The position numbers and the translations under genes are program-made. This document shows, in pieces, positions 35,669 through 44,562 of a stretch of 64,000 nt of DNA (position 1 is its first letter; the number at the start of each line of letters is the position of its first letter). The notes beneath the pieces were generated by a model that ran no database searches, had not been told where the DNA came from, and was given only the letters and a program-made list of their open reading frames with translations. Source of the DNA: Leucobacter chromiisoli. GTDB taxonomy: Bacteria; Actinomycetota; Actinomycetes; Actinomycetales; Microbacteriaceae. The stretch covers positions 1 through 64,000 of the forward strand of contig NZ_JAEHOH010000003.1 of the NCBI RefSeq assembly GCF_016522505.1, read 5' to 3'.

Positions 35669-36793
35669 TTGTCACCCGCGAGCACGTCATCAGCCGCACC
35701 AGCTCCTCCCTCCCCCGCCGGCGGCGCAGAGCTCGGCGGACGGTCCCTCCCCCGGCTCCTCCCCCTCGCTGCCTGGGCCTCGTTCGTGCTCAACGTCGTC
35801 ATCATCGCCACGGGCGGTGCGGTGCGCCTGACGGGATCGGGCCTCGGCTGCAGCGAGTGGCCGCTCTGCACGCCCGAGTCCCTCACCCCCACTCCCGAGA
35901 TGGGCATCCACGGCATCATCGAGTTCGGCAACCGTACGATCACCGGCGTGCTGCTGGCGGTCGCCCTCGCCGTGCTGCTCATCCTGCTGCACGGCGCCGG
36001 CGGACGGCGCTCGCTCGGCAGCGCACTGCGGTTCGCGGCAGGCGGAATCGTCGCCGGCGTCGTCGCGGGGGTGATCGCCTATGCCGTCGGACTGCCGACG
36101 TTCGTGTGCTTCTCGGCCGTGCTGCTGCTCGTCGTCGTCCTCGCCGCCGCGCGATCGCTGAACATCACGTCCCATCGGCGCGACCTCGTCACCCTCGCGT
36201 GGCTCGTGCTCGTCGGGGTCGTCGCCCAGGCGTTCGTCGGGGGCATCACGGTGCTCACCGAGCTCAACGCCTTCATCGTGGGATTCCACTACGTCGCATC
36301 GCTGGTGCTCGTCTGCGTGACCGCGGCGTTCCTCGTGCGTATGTACGAACCGGAGGGGCCGCGCGGGCTGGCGGTGCCCCGCGGCTTCGCGATCCTGACC
36401 CACGTCACGACCCTCGGCATAGCGATCATCGTCCTCATGGGCGTGCTGACCACCGCCTCGGGGCCGCACTCGGGCGATGAGGATGTCGTCCGCGACGGTT
36501 TCGACGCGACGTTGCTCAGCCATCTCCACGCCTGGCCCGGCTACGCGACGCTCGTGCTCGTGATCGCGCTGCTCGGCTGGGCGGCCGCGCGTCGCCTCCG
36601 CCCGCTGCGCTGGACCATCGCCCTGCTCGCGCTGCTGCTCGTGCAGATCGGGGTCGGTATCTACCAGGCGCGCAGCGGTCTGCCGCCGCTCGCTGTCGGC
36701 GTGCACATGGTGCTCGCCTCGCTCACCGCGGCGAGCATGACGGTCACGGTGCTGCGGCTGAAGCGGCCGGTGGCCGGGAGCGGCGCCGAGTAG
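35669..36793 (+). CDS. ctaA: Heme A synthase
   Basis: COX15/CtaA heme A synthase (374 aa, eight helices), oxidising heme O to heme A for the aa3 oxidase. Family landmarks are GGAVRLTGSGLGCSEWPLC near the N-terminus with the conserved Cys pair, NRTITG, the His motifs in GFHYVASL and LSHLHAWPGY, and VGVHMVLASL. The TTG at 35669 has AGAGGAG 5 nt upstream; an ATG at 35639 is the alternative. It diverges from sufB. ctaB, usually next door, lies 4.6 kb away. Confidence 0.93.
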   Translation: MSPASTSSAAPAPPSPAGGAELGGRSLPRLLPLAAWASFVLNVVIIATGGAVRLTGSGLGCSEWPLCTPESLTPTPEMGIHGIIEFGNRTITGVLLAVALAVLLILLHGAGGRRSLGSALRFAAGGIVAGVVAGVIAYAVGLPTFVCFSAVLLLVVVLAAARSLNITSHRRDLVTLAWLVLVGVVAQAFVGGITVLTELNAFIVGFHYVASLVLVCVTAAFLVRMYEPEGPRGLAVPRGFAILTHVTTLGIAIIVLMGVLTTASGPHSGDEDVVRDGFDATLLSHLHAWPGYATLVLVIALLGWAAARRLRPLRWTIALLALLLVQIGVGIYQARSGLPPLAVGVHMVLASLTAASMTVTVLRLKRPVAGSGAE

Positions 36794-36804
36794 GGGTCGC
36801 CGCC

Positions 36805-37302
36805 GTGCGGTTCCTCGGAGCCTCGCTCGGACTGGCACTGGTATGCGTCTACGCGGTGCTCGGAGCGTTCACGATCAACGACTGGGCTGTGGTCGCCGCG
36901 AGCGGCGTCCCCCTCGAAAGAGCTCGCGCGGCGATGACCGCGGAGGGCCAGCCCTACAGCGCGGCGCCGGGCGTCGCGTTCGCGGTCGCGGGGGTTCTCC
37001 TGGGCGCCGCGTGGGCGGCGGTCACCGGGGCAGTCCGTGCGATCCCGGGGTGGGGCTGTTCCGCGGGGTGGTGCGCGCTCCTGATGCTCGGCTCGCCGGC
37101 GTTCTTCGCGGCCGGCTTCTCGAACATGATGTCGGTCGGCGACACCTTCGTCGACTGGCGTCCCGACTCGGCCCGGGCCATCGAGCGGCTTTTCCATCTC
37201 TCGAGCGCGATCGCGGGGATCCTGCTGCTCGGGATCCTGGCCGCAACGGCGGGGCGCGCGCTCCTCAGGGCCCGGCGGCGGGCGCCCGGCGCGCCGTCGT
37301 AG
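36805..37302 (+). CDS. Hypothetical four-helix membrane protein
   Basis: I do not recognise this 165-aa protein. Four hydrophobic segments (residues about 3-22, 53-73, 85-105, 131-153) with a conserved-looking loop GDTFVDWRPDSARAIERLF before the last helix. It starts with GTG 12 bp after the ctaA stop, so it is probably co-transcribed with ctaA. It opens the block that separates ctaA from ctaB. Confidence 0.75.
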   Translation: MRFLGASLGLALVCVYAVLGAFTINDWAVVAASGVPLERARAAMTAEGQPYSAAPGVAFAVAGVLLGAAWAAVTGAVRAIPGWGCSAGWCALLMLGSPAFFAAGFSNMMSVGDTFVDWRPDSARAIERLFHLSSAIAGILLLGILAATAGRALLRARRRAPGAPS

Positions 37303-37361
37303 TCGCCGGAGCCGAGCCCCGGGCTGAATCCTCGCAGCTCCGAACCCGGGCTGAACGCCGT

Positions 37362-37417
37362 CGAGAGGCGGATTATCGCCGCAGATCCTCTCGTTCGCAT
37401 CGAAGATCCGCCTCTCG
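37362..37417. repeat. Palindromic element A beside the DUF559-type gene
   Basis: Arms CGAGAGGCGGAT (37362-37373) and ATCCGCCTCTCG (37406-37417) around a loop of exactly 32 nt; two more outer pairs form past a T-G mismatch. The arms are almost the same as those of element B (38650-38715), which also has a 32-nt loop. It lies between the convergent ends of two genes but, with so long a loop and no T-run, is not a typical terminator. Confidence 0.85.
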
Positions 37418-37450
37418 GCGCTGTCGCTTTCGCCGCGGGTATGAACGGAC

Positions 37451-38491
37451 TCACCGAGGCGGTGAGAACGGGGCTGCGCGAGACGGAAGCGGCAGAGCGG
37501 ACTCGGTGTCGTCGCCTGAGACCTCGTCGAGCAGGCGGGCGAGCGCGGGTCGGATCCGCCCCTGCGTGCGTCCGCTGAACTCGAGCATTCTGCGTCCCGA
37601 GGGCGGCAGCCGACCCACCAGCTCCTCGGGGAAGAAGACCAGCAGCCGCCATCCCGCGTCACGGGCAGCCTGGTGCTTGCACGCATCCCGTCTTCTCTGC
37701 CGTGGTGAGGAGAAGTGCTGCTCGCCGTCGTACTCGAAGAGGCTTCGGGTCGCGACGTCGGCCGCGTCGAAGCGGCCGATCCAAGTGCCGTTCTCGTCGA
37801 AGACCTCGAACTGCACCTGCAGTTCGGGCATCCCGACGCGCACCCCGGCGAGCCGCATCAGCGTCTCCATGCGCGACTCTGCGCCGACGCGGGCGAGGGC
37901 GGCCGCCTCCCGGAAGCGGACGACACCACGCCCCATCGCCGAGCCTGCGAACCGTCCGAGTTCTTCCGGGAGCACATGGACCTGCTGATCGTAGCGAGCG
38001 GGGTCCCGGCGCAGCAGGTGGTCGAGCGCGACCACGAGCTCACGGAACGGGAGAGCCGCGGCGGACTGCAGCACCGCGATGAGCGGTGGCGAGACCGGGA
38101 TCCAGTAGTCGTGCTCAGGGATCGCGCATGAGAACTCCGGGGCGTCGGACCGGTGCCGGTGCCCCGTCGCACCCCTGCACGTGACGCGTCCCATGCGCTC
38201 GGGCGAGGAGATGTCGACCGGTGCCTGCTTCGGCACGCGGATCGGACAGCCGAGCAGGGCGAGCGCGGTCAGGTGGCTGAAACGCTCGCCGGGGCGGAGA
38301 CGCGGGAGGTACTGCAGGGCCCGCCCGTACAGGGTTTCGGCTACGGGGGACTTCGAACGGACGCCGTGGAAGGGTCGGTGCCAGCGCGGGTGGACGAAGG
38401 TTCCCGGACCGTAGCCGAATCCCACCGCCTCCCGGACCAGGAACGGCCGGTCGGCGAAGTCGTCGTCCGTCGTTCGGGACCGCGTGCTCAT
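37451..38491 (-). CDS. DUF559/VSR-like restriction-fold protein
   Basis: A 346-aa protein. The C-terminal third has a very-short-patch-repair/DUF559-like nuclease fold: LEVQF-type strand (MPELQVQFEVF), then GRFDAADVATRSLFEYDG with candidate Asp/Glu ligands, EQHF and a closing GWRLLVFFPEEL. The N-terminal half, with a segment like AbiEi-type antitoxins (FSHLTALALLG), is less clear. Such genes are common singletons in Microbacteriaceae with unknown function. The chosen ATG (38491) has only a weak ribosome site. It is bracketed by two related palindromes at 37362-37417 and 38650-38715. Confidence 0.82.
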   Translation of the reverse strand: MSTRSRTTDDDFADRPFLVREAVGFGYGPGTFVHPRWHRPFHGVRSKSPVAETLYGRALQYLPRLRPGERFSHLTALALLGCPIRVPKQAPVDISSPERMGRVTCRGATGHRHRSDAPEFSCAIPEHDYWIPVSPPLIAVLQSAAALPFRELVVALDHLLRRDPARYDQQVHVLPEELGRFAGSAMGRGVVRFREAAALARVGAESRMETLMRLAGVRVGMPELQVQFEVFDENGTWIGRFDAADVATRSLFEYDGEQHFSSPRQRRRDACKHQAARDAGWRLLVFFPEELVGRLPPSGRRMLEFSGRTQGRIRPALARLLDEVSGDDTESALPLPSRAAPFSPPR

Positions 38492-38649
38492 CCTGCAAGG
38501 GTGCCTCATGAGGGGCACCGGCCCGGGGCATCCACAGGGATGTGGGCGAAACCGGCAGGATCGCGCGCTGTGAGCGAAGGACATTCGGTCGCGAGCAGCA
38601 GCTCGACCGGCCCGCTCCCTGGCGCATGCTCGCGAATCATGCTCAGGAG

Positions 38650-38715
38650 TCCGGCGAGAGGCGGAAAACGCCGGGGAACTCGGGATCTCAGAGCGAGATT
38701 CCGCCTCTCGCCGGA
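38650..38715. repeat. Palindromic element B beside the DUF559-type gene
   Basis: Arms TCCGGCGAGAGGCGGAA (38650-38666) and its perfect complement (38699-38715) around a loop of exactly 32 nt. The arm shares 14 of 16 positions with element A (37358-37373). It ends 19 bp before the stop of the trans-sulfuration gene and lies upstream of the DUF559-type gene. Confidence 0.9.
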
Positions 38716-38734
38716 GCGGTCACCGGGGCGGTCC

Positions 38735-39910
38735 TCACTCGACGGCGTGTCCCGTCCCGGGGCGGATCTCCGAGACGGCCGCGAGGGCGCGTTCGAGGTC
38801 GGCCCAGAGATCCTCGACGTGCTCGATGCCGATGCTCAGCCGCACGAGCGACTCGGGCACCTCGACGGGCTCGGCCGAGTGTCGGCGACGGCGTTCCACG
38901 AGCGACTCCACGCCGCCCAGGCTCGTCGCGGGCGTGAACAGGCGCAGTGCTCCCACGAAGGCGTCGGCGGCTTCGGCCCCGCCCCCGAGCTCCACCGAGA
39001 CGACGGCGCCGAAGCCGTCGAGCTGAGCGCGCGCTCGATCGTGGCCGGGATCCGACGGGAGCCCGGGATAGCGCACCCGCGAGATCGCCGGGTGCTCGGC
39101 GAGTCGCCTCGCGAGCTCGCCCGTCGTCTCCTCCGCGCGGTCGAGCCGCAGCGCCATGGTGCGCAGGCCGCGCAGCGCGAGCCAGGCCTCGAAGGGGCCC
39201 GGGATCCCGCCCTGCAGGGTGCGGCGCTTCGCGAGCCGTGCGCGGAGATCCTGATCCCTCGTCACCGCCAGCCCCAGCAGCACGTCCGAGTGGCCCGCGA
39301 TGAACTTGGTGGCGGAGTGCACCACCACGTCGGCGCCCGCCCCGAGGGGCCGCTGCCTGAGCGGCGTGCTGAAGGTGTTGTCGACGACGACCGTCGCGCC
39401 GCGCTCGCGTGCGAGGGCGGTCAGCGCGGGCAGGTCGACCACGTCGAGCATCGGATTGGTCGGCGACTCGAGCCAGATCAGGTCGGCGCCGTCGAGTGCC
39501 CGCGCCGTGGCGTCGACGTCGAGCGGATCGACCTCGCGCAGCTCGAGCGCCCCCTCGGCGGCCAGCTCGCGGGCCAGTCCGATCGTGCCGTTGTAGGACG
39601 CGCTCGGAACGACCGCGACGCCGCCGATCGGCGTCAGCGACAGCGCCGCCGAGACGGCCGCCATCCCCGAGGCGAAGGCGAGCCCCGGCACCTCGGTGCC
39701 CTCGAGCGCCGCGATCGCGCTCTCGAGCGGCTCCCACGTCGGGTTCGCGTAGCGCGCGTAGACCCGCTCCCCCGGTTCCGGCGCGCCGGAACCGCGGAAC
39801 GTCGAGCTCAGCACGATGGGCGGATTGAGGGCGCCGTCGGGCTCGGGATCGGGCCGCCCGAGGGCGACGACCGCGGTGCTGGGATGGAACTCGTCTGCGT
39901 GGCCGGTCAT
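38735..39910 (-). CDS. PLP-dependent trans-sulfuration enzyme, probable cystathionine gamma-synthase
   Basis: A Cys/Met-metabolism PLP enzyme (391 aa). The PLP-binding Lys is in HSATKFIAGHSD at about residue 199; YARYANPTW, SGMAAVSAAL and ESPTNPMLDVVD are the other family marks. It could be the synthase (making cystathionine from an activated homoserine) or the lyase; sequence alone does not settle it. No other methionine gene is near. A TACGCT box (39917-39922) lies 6 nt before the ATG, the leaderless pattern. Confidence 0.88.
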   Translation of the reverse strand: MTGHADEFHPSTAVVALGRPDPEPDGALNPPIVLSSTFRGSGAPEPGERVYARYANPTWEPLESAIAALEGTEVPGLAFASGMAAVSAALSLTPIGGVAVVPSASYNGTIGLARELAAEGALELREVDPLDVDATARALDGADLIWLESPTNPMLDVVDLPALTALARERGATVVVDNTFSTPLRQRPLGAGADVVVHSATKFIAGHSDVLLGLAVTRDQDLRARLAKRRTLQGGIPGPFEAWLALRGLRTMALRLDRAEETTGELARRLAEHPAISRVRYPGLPSDPGHDRARAQLDGFGAVVSVELGGGAEAADAFVGALRLFTPATSLGGVESLVERRRRHSAEPVEVPESLVRLSIGIEHVEDLWADLERALAAVSEIRPGTGHAVE

Positions 39911-39914
39911 GCCC

Positions 39915-40496
39915 TCAGCGTACCGCCGCGGCCCGGCGTCCCAGGATCACGCAGATGAGCGTGGTGCAGAGCACGAGGATGTACGCCGAGAAGCCCCAGA
40001 CCTCGGGGCGCCAGGAGGCGACCGTGCACAGCGTGACGATGGATCCGGCCCCGATCAGCGCGTAGAACGAGGCGTTCTCCGAGCGCGGATCGCGCCACGC
40101 CTTGATGAGCGTCGGGATCGCGGCGATCGCGTCGGCGGCGATCGCGAAGAGCACCGCGAGCGGCGCGTTCCCGAGGGCGAGCCAGACGACGATCGCGACC
40201 AGGGCGACGCCGCCGCAGGAGAGGTCGAACGCCGACAGGCGCACCCTGCCGTGCCGCGACACGAGACCGGACACGAGCACGAGCAGGGGTGCGAGGCCCG
40301 ACGCGAGCGTCTGCAGTGCCGGCATCCCGACCCCGGCGTCGAGCTGGGCGAGGAAGCCGATCAGCGGGGCCGCGGCCCACAGCGACCAGGAGACGAGGTT
40401 GGGGCGCACGCGGCCGCGCAGCGTCAGGTACGCGTACCTCAGTGCGCCGATCAGGCTGAACACCATGCTCAGGAAGACCCAGCGCGGATCGATCAT
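39915..40496 (-). CDS. Hypothetical membrane protein with PQ-loop-like repeats
   Basis: A 193-aa protein with six or seven helices. Two similar segments, RPNLVSWSLWAAAPLIGF near residue 30 and IPTLIKAWRDPRSENASFYA near residue 132, resemble the Pro-containing repeat of SemiSWEET/PQ-loop transporters. I cannot name a substrate. The stop is 4 bp before the trans-sulfuration ATG, on top of that gene's -10 box, so both may be co-transcribed. Confidence 0.7.
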   Translation of the reverse strand: MIDPRWVFLSMVFSLIGALRYAYLTLRGRVRPNLVSWSLWAAAPLIGFLAQLDAGVGMPALQTLASGLAPLLVLVSGLVSRHGRVRLSAFDLSCGGVALVAIVVWLALGNAPLAVLFAIAADAIAAIPTLIKAWRDPRSENASFYALIGAGSIVTLCTVASWRPEVWGFSAYILVLCTTLICVILGRRAAAVR

Positions 40497-40523
40497 CGCA
40501 CTCCTCCGTCGACGGCCGCCGTC

Positions 40524-41327
40524 CTACTCCGCGGTCGCGAGGACCTCCGCGTGCGGCATGAGCAGCCAGCCGTCCGGATCCTCGGCCCAGCGCTGCCAGC
40601 CGGCCGAGATGCGCTCCAGCTTCGCCCGGTCGGCGAGGCCGAGCCGGATCGCGTTGTCGGCGAACGCCGAGGCGACGGCGCGCTCGGCCCACATGCCGCC
40701 CCACCAGGCGCGGTCCTCGTCGGCCTCGAACAGCCAGAGCGAGGCCGAGCAGGCCACCTCGCCGAAGCCCGCCCGCCGCGCCCACGCCTTGAGATGCCGC
40801 CCCGCCGCCGGCTCCCCGCTGACGCCGCGGTGCACCCGGAGGTAGAGGTCGAGCCACTCGGAGAGCTCCGGGGAACCGGGCGACCAGATGACGCCCTCGT
40901 AGTCGACGTCGCGGGCGGCGACCACGCCGCCCGCGGCCGTCACCCGGCGCATCTCGCGCAGCATCGCGACCGGGTCGCCGACGTGCTGCAGCACCTGGTG
41001 GGCGTGCACGACGTCGAAGGAGGCGTCGGCGAACTCGAGCGCGTAGGCGTCGCCGGTCGTGAACTCGAGGTTCGCGAGGTCCCGCTCCACCCCGTCCCGA
41101 CGTGCGGTGCCGACGACCTCCTCGGACGCGTCGACCCCCACGACCCGGCCCGGGGCGACGAGCTCGGCGAGATCGGCCGTGATGGTGCCGGGGCCGGACC
41201 CCACGTCGAGCACGCGCATCCCGGGGCGGAGCCGCGGGATGAGGTAGGCCGCGGAGTTCTCGGCCGTTCGCCAGGTGTGCGAGCGCAGCACGCTCGCGTG
41301 GTGTCCGTGGGTGTACGCGTCTGCCAT
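40524..41327 (-). CDS. Class I SAM-dependent methyltransferase
   Basis: A 267-aa Rossmann-fold methyltransferase of the UbiE/Methyltransf_11 type. SAM motif I is VLDVGSGPGTIT (about 39-50), followed by the acidic VGVDASEE, GDAYALEF and DVVHAHQVLQHV. The substrate is not evident. A TAGGCT box (41334-41339) lies 6 nt upstream of the ATG, so the mRNA is probably leaderless. It ends the extra block between ctaA and ctaB. Confidence 0.87.
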   Translation of the reverse strand: MADAYTHGHHASVLRSHTWRTAENSAAYLIPRLRPGMRVLDVGSGPGTITADLAELVAPGRVVGVDASEEVVGTARRDGVERDLANLEFTTGDAYALEFADASFDVVHAHQVLQHVGDPVAMLREMRRVTAAGGVVAARDVDYEGVIWSPGSPELSEWLDLYLRVHRGVSGEPAAGRHLKAWARRAGFGEVACSASLWLFEADEDRAWWGGMWAERAVASAFADNAIRLGLADRAKLERISAGWQRWAEDPDGWLLMPHAEVLATAE

Positions 41328-41401
41328 GGGTGCAGCCTAGCGCGCCGCCGAGAGCGCGGACGCGCGCCGCGGCCGCGCCGGAGGCGCCGATCCGGAGCCG
41401 G

Positions 41402-42343
41402 CTAGAAGGGCAGCAGCGGGTCGACGGCGATCGCGAGCGACAGGATCGAGAGGTAGCTGATGGAGCCGTGGAAGACCTGCATCGGCTTGCCCTCGCGACC
41501 GCGGATCGCGCTGCCGTAGAGCCGGTGCGCCTGCACGATGAAGTAGCCGCCCGAGAGCAGCGCCACCGAGGTGTACAGCCACCCGATGCCGGGGGCGGGC
41601 AGGAGCAGCAGGCTCGACGCGACCGTCGCCCACGCGTAGAGGATGATCTGCAGGCCGACCGTCGCGCGCCCGCGCACCACGCCGAGCATCGGCACGCCGG
41701 CGGCGGCGTAATCGTCGCGGTACCGCATCGAGAGCGGCCAGTAGTGGGCCGGGGTCCAGAGGAAGATGACGAGGAAGAACACCCAGGCGGGCCAGCCGAG
41801 GTCGCCCGTGACCGCCGCCCAGCCGATGAGCACGGGGAAGCAGCCCGCGATGCCGCCCCAGATGATGTTCTGCTCGCTGTGGCGCTTCAGCACGAGCGTG
41901 TAGACCACGACGTAGAAGAAGATCGCCGCGGCGGAGAGCGCGGCGGCCAGCCAGTTGGTCGTGGCCCACAGCCAGACGACGGAGAGCACGCCGAGCACCC
42001 ACGAGAAGACGAGCGCGCTGCGGTCGGAGAGCTCTCCCGTGACGAGCGGGCGGTTCTTCGTGCGCTTCATCTTGCGATCCATGTCGCGGTCGATGTAGCA
42101 GTTGAACGCCCCGGCCGAGCCGGCGCTCATCGCTCCGCCGAGCAGCGTGGCGAGCACGAGCCAGAGGTTCGGCAAACCCTGCTGCGCGAGGATCATGGCG
42201 GGGACCGTGACGACGAGCAGCAGCTCCATGACACGAGGCTTCGTGAGGGCGACGTACGCCTTCACCGTGCGCCCGAGGCTCTTCGCCTTCGGTGCGGCCG
42301 GGAGCGAGGAGGGCGCTGCTGGGGTCTGGATCTCGGAGGACAT
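41402..42343 (-). CDS. ctaB: Protoheme IX farnesyltransferase (heme O synthase)
   Basis: UbiA-type prenyltransferase (313 aa, nine helices) adding a farnesyl group to heme B, the step before CtaA. The first Asp-rich motif is [15 protein letters not shown] with the nearby NRPL; the second is the [13 protein letters not shown] loop. AGGTGG lies directly before the ATG at 42343; GTG codons at 42346 and 42349 are alternatives, and a TACGAT box (42352-42357) ends just above them. It is divergent from tkt, the usual actinobacterial arrangement. Confidence 0.95.
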   Translation of the reverse strand: MSSEIQTPAAPSSLPAAPKAKSLGRTVKAYVALTKPRVMELLLVVTVPAMILAQQGLPNLWLVLATLLGGAMSAGSAGAFNCYIDRDMDRKMKRTKNRPLVTGELSDRSALVFSWVLGVLSVVWLWATTNWLAAALSAAAIFFYVVVYTLVLKRHSEQNIIWGGIAGCFPVLIGWAAVTGDLGWPAWVFFLVIFLWTPAHYWPLSMRYRDDYAAAGVPMLGVVRGRATVGLQIILYAWATVASSLLLLPAPGIGWLYTSVALLSGGYFIVQAHRLYGSAIRGREGKPMQVFHGSISYLSILSLAIAVDPLLPF

Positions 42344-42428
42344 CACCACCTATCGTACCCCGAGCGCCTGTAGGCTTGACAGCAGTGTGCGCAGAGTAGA
42401 GGCGCTCCCATTCAGAGAGGCTGGGCAA

Positions 42429-44522
42429 TTGGGAAACGAACTGCAGTGGGATGAACTCGACGATCGTGCCGTCGACACCGCGAGGGTGCTCGCGGCCGAC
42501 GCCGTCGAGAAGGTCGGGAACGGGCACCCCGGAACGGCGATCAGCCTGGCCCCAGTGTCCTACCTGCTCCACCAGAAGGTGATGCGGCACGATCCCTCGG
42601 ATCACGAGTGGATCGGCCGCGACCGCTTCATCCTCTCCGTCGGCCACTCCTCGCTGACGCAGTACGTGCAGCTCTACCTGGGGGGCTACGGCCTCGAGCT
42701 CGAGGACATCGAGTCGCTCCGCACCTGGGGTTCGAAGACCCCCGGGCACCCCGAGTACGGGCACACCCCCGGCGTCGAGATCACCACCGGCCCGCTGGGG
42801 CAGGGCCTCGCGTCCGCCGTCGGCTTCGCCTTCGCCGCGCGCTACGAGCGCGGCCTCTTCGACCCCGAGGCGGCGCCGGGCACGAGCCCCTTCGACCACT
42901 TCATCTACGTCGTCGCGGGCGACGGCGACCTGCAGGAGGGCGTGACGAGCGAGGCCTCCTCGCTCGCGGGGCACCAGGAGCTCGGCAACCTCATCGCGAT
43001 CTACGACTCCAACCAGATCTCGATCGAGGACGACACCGACATCTCCTTCTCGGAGGACGTAGCGAAGCGGTACGAGTCGTACGGCTGGCAGGTCATCGAG
43101 GTCGACTGGAAGAAGACCGGCGAGTACGTCGAGGACGTCGCCGAGCTGAACCGGGCGATCGAGGCGGCGCAGGCCGAGACGAGCAAGCCCTCGATGATCA
43201 TCCTGAAGACGATCATCGGCTGGCCCTCCCCCGGCAAGCAGAACACGGGCGGGATCCACGGCTCCAAGCTCGGCGCCGAAGAGCTGGCGGGCCTCAAGCG
43301 GGCGCTCGGCTTCGACCCCGAGCAGCACTTCGTCGTCGCCGACGACGTGCTCGCCCGCACCCGCGAGGCCGTGGAGCGCGGCAAGGCGAAGCGCGCGGAG
43401 TGGCAGCGGGGCTTCGACGCCTGGGCCGCCGCGAACCCCGAGCGCAAGGCGCTGCTCGACCGTCTCGAGGCGCAGGCGCTGCCCGACGAGGCGCGCGCCG
43501 CGCTGCCCGAGTTCGAGGCCGGCACGAGCGTCGCGACCCGCGCGGCGAGCGGCAAGGTGCTCGCCGCGCTCGGGCCCGTCATGCCCGAACTGTGGGGCGG
43601 CTCCGCCGACCTCGCGGGCTCCAACAACACGACGATCCCCGGCGTGCCGTCCTTCGTGCCCGCGCGCCGTTCGACGAAGAGCTGGCAGGGCGATCCCTAC
43701 GGCCGCGTGCTGCACTTCGGCATCCGCGAGCACGCGATGGGCGCGATCCTCAACGGGATCCAGCTGCACGGGAAGACCCGCAGCTACGGCGGCACCTTCC
43801 TCATCTTCAGCGACTACATGCGCCCGGCGGTGCGCCTGGCGGCGCTGATGAACGTGCCGAGCATCTTCGTGTGGACCCACGACTCGATCGCCCTCGGCGA
43901 GGACGGCCCCACGCACCAGCCGATCGAGCAGCTCGCCTCGCTGCGCGCGATCCCGAATCTCGCGGTCGTGCGGCCCGCCGACGCGAACGAGGTGTCGGTC
44001 GCCTGGCACGAGATCCTGACGCGCCACGCGGGCCCCACGGGCCTGGCGCTGACCCGCCAGAACGTGCCCGTCTTCGCCCGCGGCGAGGGCGAGGCCACGG
44101 GCGACGCCTTCGCGAGCGCCGAGGGCCTGCGCCGCGGCGCCTACGTGCTGGCCGAGTCGCCCACCGAGTCGACCGACGTGATCCTCATCGCCACGGGCTC
44201 CGAGGTGCAGCTCGCCGTCGAGGCCCGCGAGCGCCTCGCCGAGGAGGGCGTCGGCGCACGGGTCGTCTCCGCTCCCTGCCTCGAGTGGTTCGCCGAGCAG
44301 ACGCCCGAGTACCGCGAGAGCGTGCTGCCCGCGGCGGTCACGGCGCGCGTCAGCGTCGAGGCCGGTCTGGCGCTCGGCTGGGAGCGCTACGTCGGCGACC
44401 GCGGCCGCTCGGTCTCGATCGAGCACTTCGGCGCCTCCGCGGACTACGAGACCCTGTTCCGCGAGTTCGGGATCACGACCGACGCCGTGGTCTCCGCGGC
44501 GAAGGCCACCCTGGCCGCCTAG
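42429..44522 (+). CDS. tkt: Transketolase
   Basis: Thiamine-diphosphate enzyme (697 aa) moving two-carbon units between sugar phosphates. Visible are GNGHPGTA near the N-terminus, the TPP/Mg motif GDGDLQEG (about 163-170) leading to N in YDSN, the substrate residues in GHTPG, and FGIREHAMG with the catalytic Glu in the pyrimidine domain. The start is TTG at 42429, with AGAGAGG 8 nt upstream; a TAGGCT box about 55 nt before it could be the -10. First gene of tkt-tal-pgi-zwf-opcA-pgl. Confidence 0.95.
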   Translation: MGNELQWDELDDRAVDTARVLAADAVEKVGNGHPGTAISLAPVSYLLHQKVMRHDPSDHEWIGRDRFILSVGHSSLTQYVQLYLGGYGLELEDIESLRTWGSKTPGHPEYGHTPGVEITTGPLGQGLASAVGFAFAARYERGLFDPEAAPGTSPFDHFIYVVAGDGDLQEGVTSEASSLAGHQELGNLIAIYDSNQISIEDDTDISFSEDVAKRYESYGWQVIEVDWKKTGEYVEDVAELNRAIEAAQAETSKPSMIILKTIIGWPSPGKQNTGGIHGSKLGAEELAGLKRALGFDPEQHFVVADDVLARTREAVERGKAKRAEWQRGFDAWAAANPERKALLDRLEAQALPDEARAALPEFEAGTSVATRAASGKVLAALGPVMPELWGGSADLAGSNNTTIPGVPSFVPARRSTKSWQGDPYGRVLHFGIREHAMGAILNGIQLHGKTRSYGGTFLIFSDYMRPAVRLAALMNVPSIFVWTHDSIALGEDGPTHQPIEQLASLRAIPNLAVVRPADANEVSVAWHEILTRHAGPTGLALTRQNVPVFARGEGEATGDAFASAEGLRRGAYVLAESPTESTDVILIATGSEVQLAVEARERLAEEGVGARVVSAPCLEWFAEQTPEYRESVLPAAVTARVSVEAGLALGWERYVGDRGRSVSIEHFGASADYETLFREFGITTDAVVSAAKATLAA

Positions 44523-44562
44523 ACTCCTCACCGACCACCGCTTCCTGAAAGGAAGGAACGCC

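Noticed and set aside
38650-38715. Element B as a simple Rho-independent terminator
   Set aside because: The loop is 32 nt and no T-run follows. A twin element with the same spacing exists on the other side of the gene.
38492-38734. A SAM or cobalamin riboswitch linked to the trans-sulfuration gene
   Set aside because: This stretch is downstream of that gene, whose own start has a leaderless-type box with no room for a riboswitch.
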